From: Agrococcus sp. ProA11
GTDB taxonomy: Bacteria > Actinomycetota > Actinomycetes > Actinomycetales > Microbacteriaceae
NCBI RefSeq assembly: GCF_039880525.1
Contig: NZ_CP156989.1
Location: 2,418,001 to 2,482,000 of the forward strand
Direction: 5' to 3'
Length of the DNA: 64,000 nucleotides
The number at the start of each line of letters is the position of its first letter. Positions within the stretch are counted from its first letter, which is position 1. Position numbers and translations under genes: made by a program. This document shows, in pieces, positions 48,138-56,646 of the stretch. The notes beneath the pieces are model-generated. The model ran no database searches. It was not told the origin of the DNA and saw only the letters and a program-made list of their open reading frames with translations.

Positions 48138-48926
48138 ATGAACTGGCTCGACAACCTCGTCAGGACGTTCCTCGACTTCGGCGCAATGTGGCAGGTCCTG
48201 CCGCAGATGCTCGGCACCGGGCTCGTCAACACCCTCATCATCTCGATCGCCGCGACCGTCATCGGCGTCGTGCTCGGCATGATCGTCGCGATCATGGGCA
48301 TCTCGCCCTCGCGATGGCTGCGCGTCCCGGCGCGCGTCTACACCGACATCTTCCGCGGCCTGCCGGCGATCCTCACCATCCTGCTCATCGGGCAGGGCTT
48401 CGCCCGCGTCAGCCAGGAGTTCTTCGGCCCGTCGCCCTACCCGCTCGGCATCCTCGCGCTCAGCCTGATCGCGAGCGCCTACATCGGCGAGATCTTCCGC
48501 GCCGGCATCCAGAGCGTCGACCGCGGCCAGCTGGAAGCCTGCCGCGCGCTCGGCATGAGCTACGGCTCGGCGATGCGCCTGGTGGTCGTGCCGCAGGGCA
48601 TCCGCCGCGTACTTCCCGCGCTCGTCAACCAGTTCATCGCGATCGTCAAGGATTCCAGCCTCGTCTACTTCCTCGGCCTGCTCGCCTCGGAACGCGAGCT
48701 GTTCCGCGTGGGGCAGGACGCGGCCGTGCTGACCGGCAACCTGTCGCCGCTCGTGCTCGCCGGCATCTTCTACCTGGTGATCACCGTTCCGCTCACCCAC
48801 CTCGTCAACTACTTCGACGACCGCTTCCGCACCGGGCGCCGCAAGGCGGCCCCGCCGAAGAGCGGCCTCGACGAGGTGGAGGACTTCTCGCCCAGCCCGG
48901 CGCTCACCCACGGGAGCAACACATGA
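48138..48926 (+). CDS. Polar amino acid-type ABC permease
   Basis: 262 aa with five or more TM segments. Seen: GTGLVNTLIISIAATVIGVVLGMIVA, RVYTDIFRGLPAILTILLIG, ALSLIASAYIGEIFRAGIQSVDRGQLEACRALGMSYGSAMRLVVVPQGIRRVLPAL (the EAA loop region), and IVKDSSLVYFLGL. ATG at 48138 has GGAG 7 nt upstream. The C-terminal tail of about 25 polar residues overlaps the ATPase start. Confidence 0.93.
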   Translation: MNWLDNLVRTFLDFGAMWQVLPQMLGTGLVNTLIISIAATVIGVVLGMIVAIMGISPSRWLRVPARVYTDIFRGLPAILTILLIGQGFARVSQEFFGPSPYPLGILALSLIASAYIGEIFRAGIQSVDRGQLEACRALGMSYGSAMRLVVVPQGIRRVLPALVNQFIAIVKDSSLVYFLGLLASERELFRVGQDAAVLTGNLSPLVLAGIFYLVITVPLTHLVNYFDDRFRTGRRKAAPPKSGLDEVEDFSPSPALTHGSNT

Positions 48927-49693
48927 CCTACACCACGCCCGTGCCCATCACCGATGGCCACCACTACACCGGCTCGAGCCTTGAGCTGCGCCACCTGAGC
49001 ATGGCGTACGGCGAGATCGAGGTGCTGCGCGGCGTGAGCCTCGCAGTTCCTCCCGGCACCACCACCTGCATCATCGGCCCGTCGGGGTCGGGCAAGTCGA
49101 CGCTGCTGCGCGGCGTCAACCGCCTGCACGAGCCGAAGTCGGGTGATGTGCTGCTCGCAGACGAGAGCGTGCTGAACCAGAAGCCCGATGAGATTCGTCG
49201 GCGCATCGGCCTGGTCTTCCAGCACTTCAACCTCTTCCCCGACCACAGCGCCCTCGAGAACGTGGCGCTCGCGCTGCGCAATGTGAAGCGGATGTCGAAG
49301 GCGGAAGCGCAGCGCATCGCGCGCGAGCGGCTCGAGGAGGTCGGGCTCGGCGAGCGCGCCGATCACCGACCGCGCGATCTCTCCGGCGGTCAGCAGCAGC
49401 GCGTGGCGATCGCCCGTGCGCTGGCGATGGATCCCGAGGTCATGCTCTTCGACGAAGTCACGAGCGCGCTCGACCCCGAGCTCGTCAAGGGCGTGCTGAA
49501 CCTGATGGCACAGCTGGCCCAGCGCGGCATGACCATGCTCGTCGTCACGCACGAGATGGGCTTCGCGCACAAGGTCGCCGACCAGGTCGTCTTCATGGAT
49601 GAGGGCAAGGTCGTCGAGGCCGGGCCGCCCAACGAGCTGTTCGAGAATCCGCAGAGCGTCCGCCTGCAGCGGTTCCTGTCGGAGGTGCTGTGA
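48923..49693 (+). CDS. Polar amino acid-type ABC ATPase
   Basis: 256 aa. Walker A GPSGSGKSTLLR, Q-loop VFQHFNLFPDHSALENV, signature LSGGQQQRVAIARALAM, Walker B VMLFDEVTSALDPE, and switch His in VVTHEMGFA. ATG overlaps the permease stop (ATGA). GlnQ/HisP-like wording fits a polar amino acid importer. Confidence 0.95.
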   Translation: MTYTTPVPITDGHHYTGSSLELRHLSMAYGEIEVLRGVSLAVPPGTTTCIIGPSGSGKSTLLRGVNRLHEPKSGDVLLADESVLNQKPDEIRRRIGLVFQHFNLFPDHSALENVALALRNVKRMSKAEAQRIARERLEEVGLGERADHRPRDLSGGQQQRVAIARALAMDPEVMLFDEVTSALDPELVKGVLNLMAQLAQRGMTMLVVTHEMGFAHKVADQVVFMDEGKVVEAGPPNELFENPQSVRLQRFLSEVL

Positions 49694-50736
49694 TGCCGGG
49701 CTCCGAGACGCCCATCCGCACGGCGATCATCGGCTTCGGCACCTCCGGTCGCATCTTCCACGCGCCCTTCCTGGCCGCCGACCCCGACTTCTCGCTCGAC
49801 GTCATCGTGACGGCTGACGAGACTCGGAGGGCCGCCGCGTCGGAGGAGTACCCGAACGCCCGCATCCTCTCGACACCGGCAGAGCTATGGGCCGAGAGCG
49901 AGTCGATCGACCTGGTCGTGATCGGCTCCCCCAGCGGCACGCACGCAGCGCTTGCGCGCGCCGCCCTCGAGGCCGGGCTCGACGTCGTCGTCGACAAGCC
50001 CTTCGTCGCGACAGCACGGGAGGCGGAAGCGCTCATCGCGCAGGCCGAGCGGCTCGGCCGACGGATCACCGTGTTCCAGAACCGTCGCTGGGATGGCGAC
50101 TTCCGCACGCTGCGGGCGCTCGTCGACGACGGCGCGCTGGGCGACATCCGTCGCTTCGAATCGCGCTTCGAATGGTGGAAGCCGCAGTTGCGTGCCGGAT
50201 GGAAGGCCGAGGCCACCGCGGCAGAAGCCGGCGGCATCCTCTACGACCTGGGCGCGCACCTGATCGATCAGGCGCTGCAGCTCTTCGGGCCGGTCTCGCA
50301 CGTGCACGCCGAGGCCTCCACCCGTCGCGCGGGCGCCGGCGCCGATGACGACTCCTTCGTGGCACTGCAGCATGAGTCGGGCGTGATCTCACACCTGTGG
50401 ATGAGTGCGGTCGCGCCGATGTGCGGCCCGCGATTCCGCGTGCTCGGCTCGCGCGCCGCCTACACGTCCTGGGGGCTCGACGGACAGGAGCCGGCGCTCA
50501 TCGCCAGTGCGCGCCCCGGGGATCCCGGCTTCGGCGAGACGCCCGAAGCGCGCTGGGGCACGCTCGGCACCGACGCTGAGCATCACCCGGTGCCGACGCA
50601 GCGCGGTGATTACGGCGCGTTCTACCGCCAGCTCGCTATCGCGCTGCGCACCGGCGGGCCACTGCCCGTCGACCCCCGCGACGCCGTCGCGGCACTCCAG
50701 ATCATCGAGCAGGCGCACGCCCTGGCAGCGCGCTGA
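49693..50736 (+). CDS. Gfo/Idh/MocA-family oxidoreductase
   Basis: 347 aa. Rossmann IIGFGTSGRIFHAPFLAADPDF, VDKPFVATAREAEALI (EKP-like motif as DKP), FQNRRWDGDFRTLRALVDDG, and GGILYDLGAHLIDQALQLFGPV with the catalytic His. The DRW-type segment places it with YdgJ/IolX-like sugar or imine oxidoreductases. ATG at 49693 has GGAGG 7 nt upstream. It follows the ABC ATPase directly, so it likely acts on the imported compound. Confidence 0.9.
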   Translation: MPGSETPIRTAIIGFGTSGRIFHAPFLAADPDFSLDVIVTADETRRAAASEEYPNARILSTPAELWAESESIDLVVIGSPSGTHAALARAALEAGLDVVVDKPFVATAREAEALIAQAERLGRRITVFQNRRWDGDFRTLRALVDDGALGDIRRFESRFEWWKPQLRAGWKAEATAAEAGGILYDLGAHLIDQALQLFGPVSHVHAEASTRRAGAGADDDSFVALQHESGVISHLWMSAVAPMCGPRFRVLGSRAAYTSWGLDGQEPALIASARPGDPGFGETPEARWGTLGTDAEHHPVPTQRGDYGAFYRQLAIALRTGGPLPVDPRDAVAALQIIEQAHALAAR

Positions 50737-50762
50737 CCTTCGACCAGAAAGCGAACACCACC

Positions 50763-51932
50763 ATGGCCAACAGCCAGCCCACCCACGTCGTCGTGCTCGG
50801 CGGCGGCATCCTCGGCGCGTCGACGCTCGCGCACCTCGCGCGCGCGGGCGTCCAAGCCACTCTCGTCACCGCGGGCGCCATCGCCGACGGAGCATCCAGC
50901 CGCTCGATCGCGTGGCTGAACTCCTCCGGTGCGCGCTCGGGCGCCTACCACTACCTGCGCCTGCTCGCGCTCGACCGTTACCGCACGTGGGCGGTTCGCC
51001 ACCCGGAGAGCGCTTCGTATCTCCGGTTCGATGGCGCCCTGAAGTGGGCGGCGCCGGGCGAGAGCTTCGCGGACACCTACGCCTTCGAGCGCGCTGGCGG
51101 CTATGACTCCGTGTGGGTCGACCGAGCCGACATCAGTCGCGTCGCTCCCGACGTGGATCCGGACGCAGTGGCCGAAGAAGGCGCGATCTTCAACCCCGGT
51201 GAGGGCTGGGTCAACCTGCCGAACCTCATTGCGGCGCTCATCGACGAGGCGACCGCGCTCGGCGCGCGCGTCGTCGAGGAGGCTGGCGACGCCCGCGTCG
51301 ACGCGCAGGACGGCTCGGTCGCGGGTGTGATCCTCGGTGACGGCTCGCGCATCGACGCGGACCGCGTCGTGCTCGCCACCGGCGGTGCCGTGCCGGCGCA
51401 GCTGCTGGCACTCGGTGTCGAGGTACCCGACGCCACGCCCACTGCATTCGTGCTCTTCACCGACCCGGTCGACGTGCCCGTCAAGACCGTGCTCAATACT
51501 CCTCGTGTGGCCGTGCGCCCCACGCCCGACGGTCGCCTCGTGCTCGACGCCGACTGGGCCGAGCAGTCGATCCGCGTCGCCGACGATGGCACGATCACCG
51601 TGCCGGATGCGTCGGTGCAGGGATTGCTCGAAGCGGCGTCGAAGGTGCTGGCGGGCAACCCAACGCTGACGGCGCAGCGCGTCGGCGCTGGGCTCAAGCC
51701 CATCCCCGGCGACGGCGACCCGGTTGCCGGGCGCGTGCCGTCGGTCGACGGGCTCTACACGCTGTTCACGCATTCGGGCGCGACGCTCGGACTCGTGCTG
51801 GGAGAACTGCTCGCCGAGGAGATCGCGACCGGCACCTCGTCGCCGGTGCTTGCGCCGTTCAGCATCGAGCGCTTCGCGACCGCGGAGGCTGCTGAGCCGG
51901 TGGGCACCGGAGCGTGGGTGCCGCTGCGGTAG
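50763..51932 (+). CDS. FAD-dependent amine oxidoreductase (DAO family)
   Basis: 389 aa. FAD motif VVVLGGGILGASTLAHLARAG, SSRSIAWLNSSGAR, RLDADRVVLATGG-like segment (SRIDADRVVLATGGAVPAQL), and C-terminal PIPGDGDPVAGRVPSVDGLYTLFTHSGATLGLVLGELLAEEI. The fold oxidises secondary or D-amino acid amines. With an amino acid-type importer and a Gfo/Idh enzyme, the substrate might be an opine-like or glycated amino acid; this is inference. Last gene of the operon. Confidence 0.87.
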   Translation: MANSQPTHVVVLGGGILGASTLAHLARAGVQATLVTAGAIADGASSRSIAWLNSSGARSGAYHYLRLLALDRYRTWAVRHPESASYLRFDGALKWAAPGESFADTYAFERAGGYDSVWVDRADISRVAPDVDPDAVAEEGAIFNPGEGWVNLPNLIAALIDEATALGARVVEEAGDARVDAQDGSVAGVILGDGSRIDADRVVLATGGAVPAQLLALGVEVPDATPTAFVLFTDPVDVPVKTVLNTPRVAVRPTPDGRLVLDADWAEQSIRVADDGTITVPDASVQGLLEAASKVLAGNPTLTAQRVGAGLKPIPGDGDPVAGRVPSVDGLYTLFTHSGATLGLVLGELLAEEIATGTSSPVLAPFSIERFATAEAAEPVGTGAWVPLR

Positions 51933-51952
51933 CGGACGCGGCTCGGCGGCGA

Positions 51953-52936
51953 TCAGCCAGCGATGGTTCGCGCGGTCTCGTCGCGAACGGCGGCAAGTGC
52001 GCCTTCGAGCATCCGCGCTTCGGCAGACGTCAGCAGCCTGCGGCCGCTTGGGCCGTCTAGGTAGAACTCGGGTTGACCGACAACAGCGCCCGCGTCGGCT
52101 CGATCCGACCCTGTGTCCACGAACCGCACTGCTGGCTGGACCGCGGCAGACCGCGAAGCGGATCGTGGCGCCTGTCTCTCCGAGCGTGGCCGGGGACGAT
52201 GGCGAGGAGGTTCGGGCGCGACGATGTAGCCGGTTGCAGTATCGCCGTAGACCTCAAGCCGCTCGTCAGCATTAGCCCAGAGATACGCCAGCCACGCGCA
52301 GACGATGCCGTCCACCTCATCTTCGATGCGGTTCAACTCGCTGTGCTTTGTCGCCTGCGCCGCGACTGCACGGATCTCACCCCATCGGGGAGACTCGGCG
52401 ACGCGGAGTGATGACTCTCCCTTGAGCAGAGTCAGCAACTGGCCGAACTGCTCCTTCCGGAACGAGAACTCGTACTTCGCCTTGTGCTTGTACTTCAGGA
52501 TCAGGTCGAGTTCCCACAGACCGACCATCGCTGGATGCGGGTAGACCTCGATCGCGACCGCATCGCGCGGTCCGTCTGGATCGACCGGCAGGCCAAGCCG
52601 CTCAGCGATCACCGCTCCTCGTGGCGGGTTCATCTCAGGGTTGCCGAGGTTCGTGGAGTGCGGACTGGCGTCGTACCGCCCGAAAGCCGCGTGGATGAAC
52701 GACTCGCACATCCGCCGTCCCACCGCGTTCGTCACGATCAGTGGAGCATCGATGGCGACCACGCCCAGCTGCGGCGCGTTCGCACGGATCCATTCGACGA
52801 TCTCGTCGTCTCCGCCTGCGCTTCCCGATGCGAGCAGCCGGCCATCCGCGGCGACCACCCCGAGGCCGGTGCGATTCTTCGGACCCCACGCAAGGTCGAT
52901 GCCGACGTGTACCGAAGCGTCCTCACTCATGGGCAT
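51953..52936 (-). CDS. DUF429-family protein
   Basis: 327 aa. Seen: HVGIDLAWGPKNRTGLGVVA, VVAIDAPLIVTNAVGRRMCE, and EIRAVAAQATKHSELNRIEDEVDGIVCAWLAYLWA. The DUF429 fold is RNase H-like, predicted to be a nuclease, with acidic residues in GIDLAW, IDAPL and EDEVDG. A disordered Arg/Pro-rich segment follows (about 245-275), then a short helical C-terminus (LTSAEARMLEGALAAVRDE). ATGs at 52936 and 52930 are both possible; no clear ribosome site. Stands alone. Confidence 0.75.
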   Translation of the reverse strand: MPMSEDASVHVGIDLAWGPKNRTGLGVVAADGRLLASGSAGGDDEIVEWIRANAPQLGVVAIDAPLIVTNAVGRRMCESFIHAAFGRYDASPHSTNLGNPEMNPPRGAVIAERLGLPVDPDGPRDAVAIEVYPHPAMVGLWELDLILKYKHKAKYEFSFRKEQFGQLLTLLKGESSLRVAESPRWGEIRAVAAQATKHSELNRIEDEVDGIVCAWLAYLWANADERLEVYGDTATGYIVAPEPPRHRPRPRSERQAPRSASRSAAVQPAVRFVDTGSDRADAGAVVGQPEFYLDGPSGRRLLTSAEARMLEGALAAVRDETARTIAG

Positions 52937-53044
52937 CACGCTAGCGCCGTGGGTCTCTGTCGGCGGCCTGCCCGGCGAGTCTCGCGAGAGCAGCAACCAG
53001 ATGTCTACTGGATGACCGCCGGGGTGACGCTAACGGCGGAGTGC

Positions 53045-53701
53045 TCAGCAGCGCGCGATCGCCCTCACCGGCGACCCGTCGAGCCGCTGCAGCCGCAGGG
53101 GCAGCGCGATCAGCTCGCACGTCTCCCCCGGCACCATGTCCAGCCCACGCAGGTTCTCGATGATGAGACCACCCGCGCCGAGCCAGCGATCGTGCACCGG
53201 TAGCACCGCGGGGCCGTCGTCGGCGTCGTCCGCGCCAGGCTCCGATGAGTCGGGGCTGAGCGTGTCGACGCCGAGCACATCGACGCCGAGCGCGAGCAGC
53301 GCGTCCGCGAACTCGACCGAGACCGCCGGGTGCCGCAGCATGCGGTCGGTGCCCCAGTGGGCATCCCACCCGGTGTGGAGGAGGGCAATCCGCTCGCCAT
53401 CCCAGGCGCGCAGCTGCGCGTCGAGCCCGTCCACGCCGATCGTCTCGCCATCACCGACGGTCACCCGCAGGATGCGCGCGCGGCCCATCAGCCGCGAGGG
53501 GTCGATCTCGTCGATCGCCGCGCCGCCCGCGATGGAGTGCGACGGCGCATCCACGTGCGTGCCCGAGTGGGAGCCGAGCTGCAGCGCCGTCACGGCGAAG
53601 CCGTCGGCCTCGAGCGTGGTGGCCGGCGACGTCGCCACCTCCGGATCACCTGGATACAGCGGCATCCCCGTGACGATCGGATGCGACAGGTCGACGATCA
53701 C
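53045..53701 (-). CDS. Cyclase/kynurenine formamidase-like metal hydrolase
   Basis: 218 aa. Family motif HSGTHVDAPSH with metal-binding His/Asp residues, N-terminal DLSHPIVTGMPLYPGDP, and LLHTGWDAHWG. The cyclase family includes arylformamidase and isatin hydrolase. ATG overlaps the NCS1 permease stop by 4 nt. A coupled permease and amidase-like hydrolase suggests uptake and opening of a nitrogen ring or amide compound. Confidence 0.88.
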   Translation of the reverse strand: MIVDLSHPIVTGMPLYPGDPEVATSPATTLEADGFAVTALQLGSHSGTHVDAPSHSIAGGAAIDEIDPSRLMGRARILRVTVGDGETIGVDGLDAQLRAWDGERIALLHTGWDAHWGTDRMLRHPAVSVEFADALLALGVDVLGVDTLSPDSSEPGADDADDGPAVLPVHDRWLGAGGLIIENLRGLDMVPGETCELIALPLRLQRLDGSPVRAIARC

Positions 53702-55101
53702 GCGGCGTCGCCGTCGGTGACGCCCTCGACCTCAGCCAGGTTGCGCGATTCCACCGTGTCACCGGCACCGACGCGCGTCGCACGCGCCCAGACCCAGTAG
53801 AGGAGGAACGCCACGGCGAAGGTCGGCAGTGCCGCCCCAATCGGCGAACCCCACCAGAACGTGAGCGCGAGGTAGGTGAGTGCGCCGATGGCCCAGGTGA
53901 CGATCGCCGCCCAGTGCACGCCGCCGGTGAACCAGTAGCGGCCGCCCTTGCGCTCGAGGATGTCGCGGCCGTAGGCGCGGCCGCGGATCAGGTAGTAGTC
54001 GACGATCATGATCGCGAACACCGGGATGAAGAGGGCGCCGATGGTCGACAGGAAGACGGTGAACTGCTCGAGCAGCGCGAGCCAGGTCGAGCCGATGATC
54101 GCGATCGCGCCGACGACGAGCGCGGTCGGCAGGAAGCGCAGCGGCTTGCGGGTGGGGAGCGCGTTCGTGAGCGACAGCGTCATCCCGTACATGACCATCG
54201 TGTTGGTCGCCATGACCGACAGGAAGATGGCGATCGCGAGCGGGGCACCGAAGGCCTCGATGATCGTCACCGGGTCGAAGGCGATGACCTCGCCGCCGGA
54301 GAGCAGCACGAAGGCGATCGCGACCGCGCCAAGCGTCATGGTCAGCGTCGTGGAGAGCGTGTAGCCGACGAAGGCGCCGACGCCGCCGGCGCGCTGCGTG
54401 CGGGCGACGCGGGTGAGGTCGGCGGAGAGCACCGTCCAGGAGATTGCCGTGGCGAAGACGATGTCGAACACCAGCGAGCTCGTCATGCCGAACTCGGGGT
54501 CGGGCTCGATCGCGGCGAACTCGGTGGGCGCGTAGGTCGTGAGCGCGACCACGAAGATGTAGGCCATGATGCCGAGGATCACGAACGCGAAGTAGGGCTC
54601 GATGCGGGCGATGCCCTCGTGGCCGAAGATCGCGAGCGTCACGACGATCGCCTGGCAGATCGCCGCCCACATCGCCGGGTTCGAGAAGCCCGTCGCCTGC
54701 GCGACGAGCCAGTCGATCGAGATGCCGGCGAGCATCGCCTGCACCCACGACCAGCCCATCAGCACGATGAAGTTCGAGATAGCGGGCACGATCGAGCCGC
54801 GAAGGCCGAAGGAGCCGCGCGTGAGCGACATGGTCGGCAGGCCGGTGCGTACGCCCATCACGCCGATGAGCGTCAGAACGACCGCGCCCATGACGGTGCC
54901 GAGGGCGATCCACATGATCGCTTCGCCGATGCTCACGCCCGGCACGAACAGCGTGCCGGTGAGGAGCGTCGTGACGACGAGGTTGGCGGCCAGCCAGATG
55001 AGCAGCACGCGGCCGGTGCCGCGGTTGCCGCGGATCGGGCCGAAGCCGCCGGAGCCCTCCTCGATCCGATCGAGCAGGCGGCGGCGATTGGTGTCGGTCA
55101 T
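53698..55101 (-). CDS. NCS1-family nucleobase/cation symporter
   Basis: 467 aa with 12 hydrophobic segments. Seen: NRGTGRVLLIWLAANLVVTTLLTGTLFVPG, TRGSFGLRGSIVPAISNFIVLMGWSWVQAMLAG, SADLTRVARTQRAGGVGAFVGYTL, and PVFAIMIVDYYLIRGRAY. These are cytosine permease/CodB-like motifs. NCS1 carriers move pyrimidines, purines, hydantoins and thiamine. Coupled to the cyclase gene; a palindromic repeat lies just upstream. Confidence 0.9.
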   Translation of the reverse strand: MTDTNRRRLLDRIEEGSGGFGPIRGNRGTGRVLLIWLAANLVVTTLLTGTLFVPGVSIGEAIMWIALGTVMGAVVLTLIGVMGVRTGLPTMSLTRGSFGLRGSIVPAISNFIVLMGWSWVQAMLAGISIDWLVAQATGFSNPAMWAAICQAIVVTLAIFGHEGIARIEPYFAFVILGIMAYIFVVALTTYAPTEFAAIEPDPEFGMTSSLVFDIVFATAISWTVLSADLTRVARTQRAGGVGAFVGYTLSTTLTMTLGAVAIAFVLLSGGEVIAFDPVTIIEAFGAPLAIAIFLSVMATNTMVMYGMTLSLTNALPTRKPLRFLPTALVVGAIAIIGSTWLALLEQFTVFLSTIGALFIPVFAIMIVDYYLIRGRAYGRDILERKGGRYWFTGGVHWAAIVTWAIGALTYLALTFWWGSPIGAALPTFAVAFLLYWVWARATRVGAGDTVESRNLAEVEGVTDGDAA

Positions 55102-55149
55102 GGATGTCCTTCAGTGGTTCGTCGTCGTCGAGGAGTGCCGTCCCCTGTC

Positions 55150-55184
55150 GGTCGAGGAGCGCCCAAAGGGCGCGTCTCGAGACC
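55150..55184. repeat. Palindromic dispersed repeat, outermost copy
   Basis: GGTCGAGGAG and TCTCGAGACC ends with centre CGCCC-AAA-GGGCG. The right arm differs by one base from the others (TCTCGAGACC instead of TCACGAGACC). It lies between the SnoaL-like gene and the NCS1 permease gene. Confidence 0.78.
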
Positions 55185-55212
55185 AGTGTCAGTCATCGGC
55201 GAATGCGTCGCC

Positions 55213-55617
55213 TCACGCCCCGCCGTCGTCCTGCGCCGGAATCGGCGAAAGATGCTCGTGCACCGCAACCAGGCGCGCGTCCCGCCGCTCGAACACGATC
55301 GACTCGCGCTCACGATAGGTCTCGACCGCGTCCGGCTCTCCTGCCGTCGTCTCGAGCTCATGCAGGTAGACGCCGCCGTCGCCAATGACTTGCACGTGAT
55401 CCCACAGCGTGCGGCACTCCTGCACTCGCCAGCCGCTCGCCTGCAGTTCGCGCCAGCCTTCGCGCCAGGCGTCGGCGCCGAGCAGCGGCGCAGTATCGGT
55501 GTGGAACGCGAAGGAGCAGTCGTCGGCGAAGCCGGCGAAGTACGCCTCCTCGTCGTTGTTGCGGAAGGCGCGCACGATCGCCTGGGCGGCTTCGCGGATC
55601 TCGTCGTCGAGGGTCAT
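55213..55617 (-). CDS. SnoaL/NTF2-like protein
   Basis: 134 aa. EIREAAQAIVRAFRNNDEEAYFAGFADDCSFAFHTD and GWRVQECRTLWDHVQVIGDGGVYLHELETT match the cone-shaped NTF2-like fold (nuclear transport factor 2/SnoaL relatives). Such proteins can be dehydratases, isomerases or plain binders, so no reaction is given. It is upstream of the permease gene on the same strand, so the three may form one operon. Confidence 0.8.
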   Translation of the reverse strand: MTLDDEIREAAQAIVRAFRNNDEEAYFAGFADDCSFAFHTDTAPLLGADAWREGWRELQASGWRVQECRTLWDHVQVIGDGGVYLHELETTAGEPDAVETYRERESIVFERRDARLVAVHEHLSPIPAQDDGGA

Positions 55618-55784
55618 GGAACCGGTTTAGCGCACAACGGCCCATGCCCAGTAGTTGCGACCGCGTCCCACATTGGCCAGAGGTGCGCCACGAACGCGCA
55701 AGAACCTTCTGAAACGATGTGAGCTAAGTCTGTTGACGCGGCGCGGAACAGTCCTGTCGCTCATGCCGCGGCGACGGACAACCC

Positions 55785-56495
55785 CTAGGGCAGGGTGCGC
55801 CCTAGAGTCGCAGCGATCACACTGCCGAGCCGATGCCCCTCGGCCTTGTAGATAGGCATCATCTCGTGAGTGCCGTGGAACGTAGCCACCCGTCCCTCCG
55901 TATCGAAGATCGCGACTGGCGCTTCGCCTCGTAGGAGCACCCAGATGTGCTCCCAAGGCTCGAACATGGTCCTTGTCTCGTCGCGGCTCGAGACGAGCTC
56001 AACGCCACCCGGGAAACCCTCGATCACGGACGGTGGCAAGTACAGCTCGGACGTCTCGTCGAGTGCCGCCGTCGACGGTCGCACGTGCCGTGCGTCCCAA
56101 GCATGCTTGTCTTCCACTTGCGATTGGAGCACATTAGCGATCACCCGGTAGGTCAGCGACCGAGGTGTGGTCACGGCATGACCCTTAGCCCACCCGGCCG
56201 CAGACTCCACCCGCTTCACCAATGCGAAGGGCTCATCGAGTTGCAACATCTCGGACATACCAACCGGTCGCCAATCCCGGTCAGCGTGCACGTGCAGACT
56301 GCCGGGACGATTGATGTCGACCGTCGAGCCGAAGTCTCTCAGTTCTCCGTCGCGAATCCCGAGCGAGTCGTAGAAGCCACCCATCGGATGGTGTCCCCAA
56401 ACGAGGAGGCGCGAGTTCCTTCGCGCCAGCGTCGACGCGAACCACCAGGCGAGCGCATTCTGACGACGTAGGTGTTTGCTCTGGGACTCGGTCAC
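55785..56495 (-). CDS. Hypothetical protein, accessory island
   Basis: 236 aa from a GTG at 56495 that has AAGGAG 8 nt upstream. No family recognised. Seen: TESQSKHLRRQNALAWWFASTLARRNSRLLVWGHHPMGGFYDSLGI, DLGSTVDINRPG-like segment (GSTVDINRPGSLHVHADRDWRPV), and near the C-terminus TFHGTHEMMPIYKAEGHRLG. It is soluble, with no signal or TM. Base composition is less GC-biased than in genes before 55 kb. It lies among EcsC and IS elements. Confidence 0.6.
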   Translation of the reverse strand: MTESQSKHLRRQNALAWWFASTLARRNSRLLVWGHHPMGGFYDSLGIRDGELRDFGSTVDINRPGSLHVHADRDWRPVGMSEMLQLDEPFALVKRVESAAGWAKGHAVTTPRSLTYRVIANVLQSQVEDKHAWDARHVRPSTAALDETSELYLPPSVIEGFPGGVELVSSRDETRTMFEPWEHIWVLLRGEAPVAIFDTEGRVATFHGTHEMMPIYKAEGHRLGSVIAATLGRTLP

Positions 56496-56646
56496 GCATC
56501 CACTCCTTCGCGGCGGCGCGCACGTCCTGCACGCGACAGCGACCCGGACATCATCGCCCAAGTCAGGATGCGACTCGACGCCGCGCCGAGGAGGCTGCGA
56601 GCCGACGACATTCGACTGAAGTTCTTCTGCCATCGCGCCGACATGC

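Noticed and set aside
53914-55722. Plus-strand frame of about 600 codons opposite the NCS1 permease gene
   Set aside because: The composition (runs of D, R, E, H) is typical of an antisense shadow; the permease on the other strand has clear TM segments and motifs.
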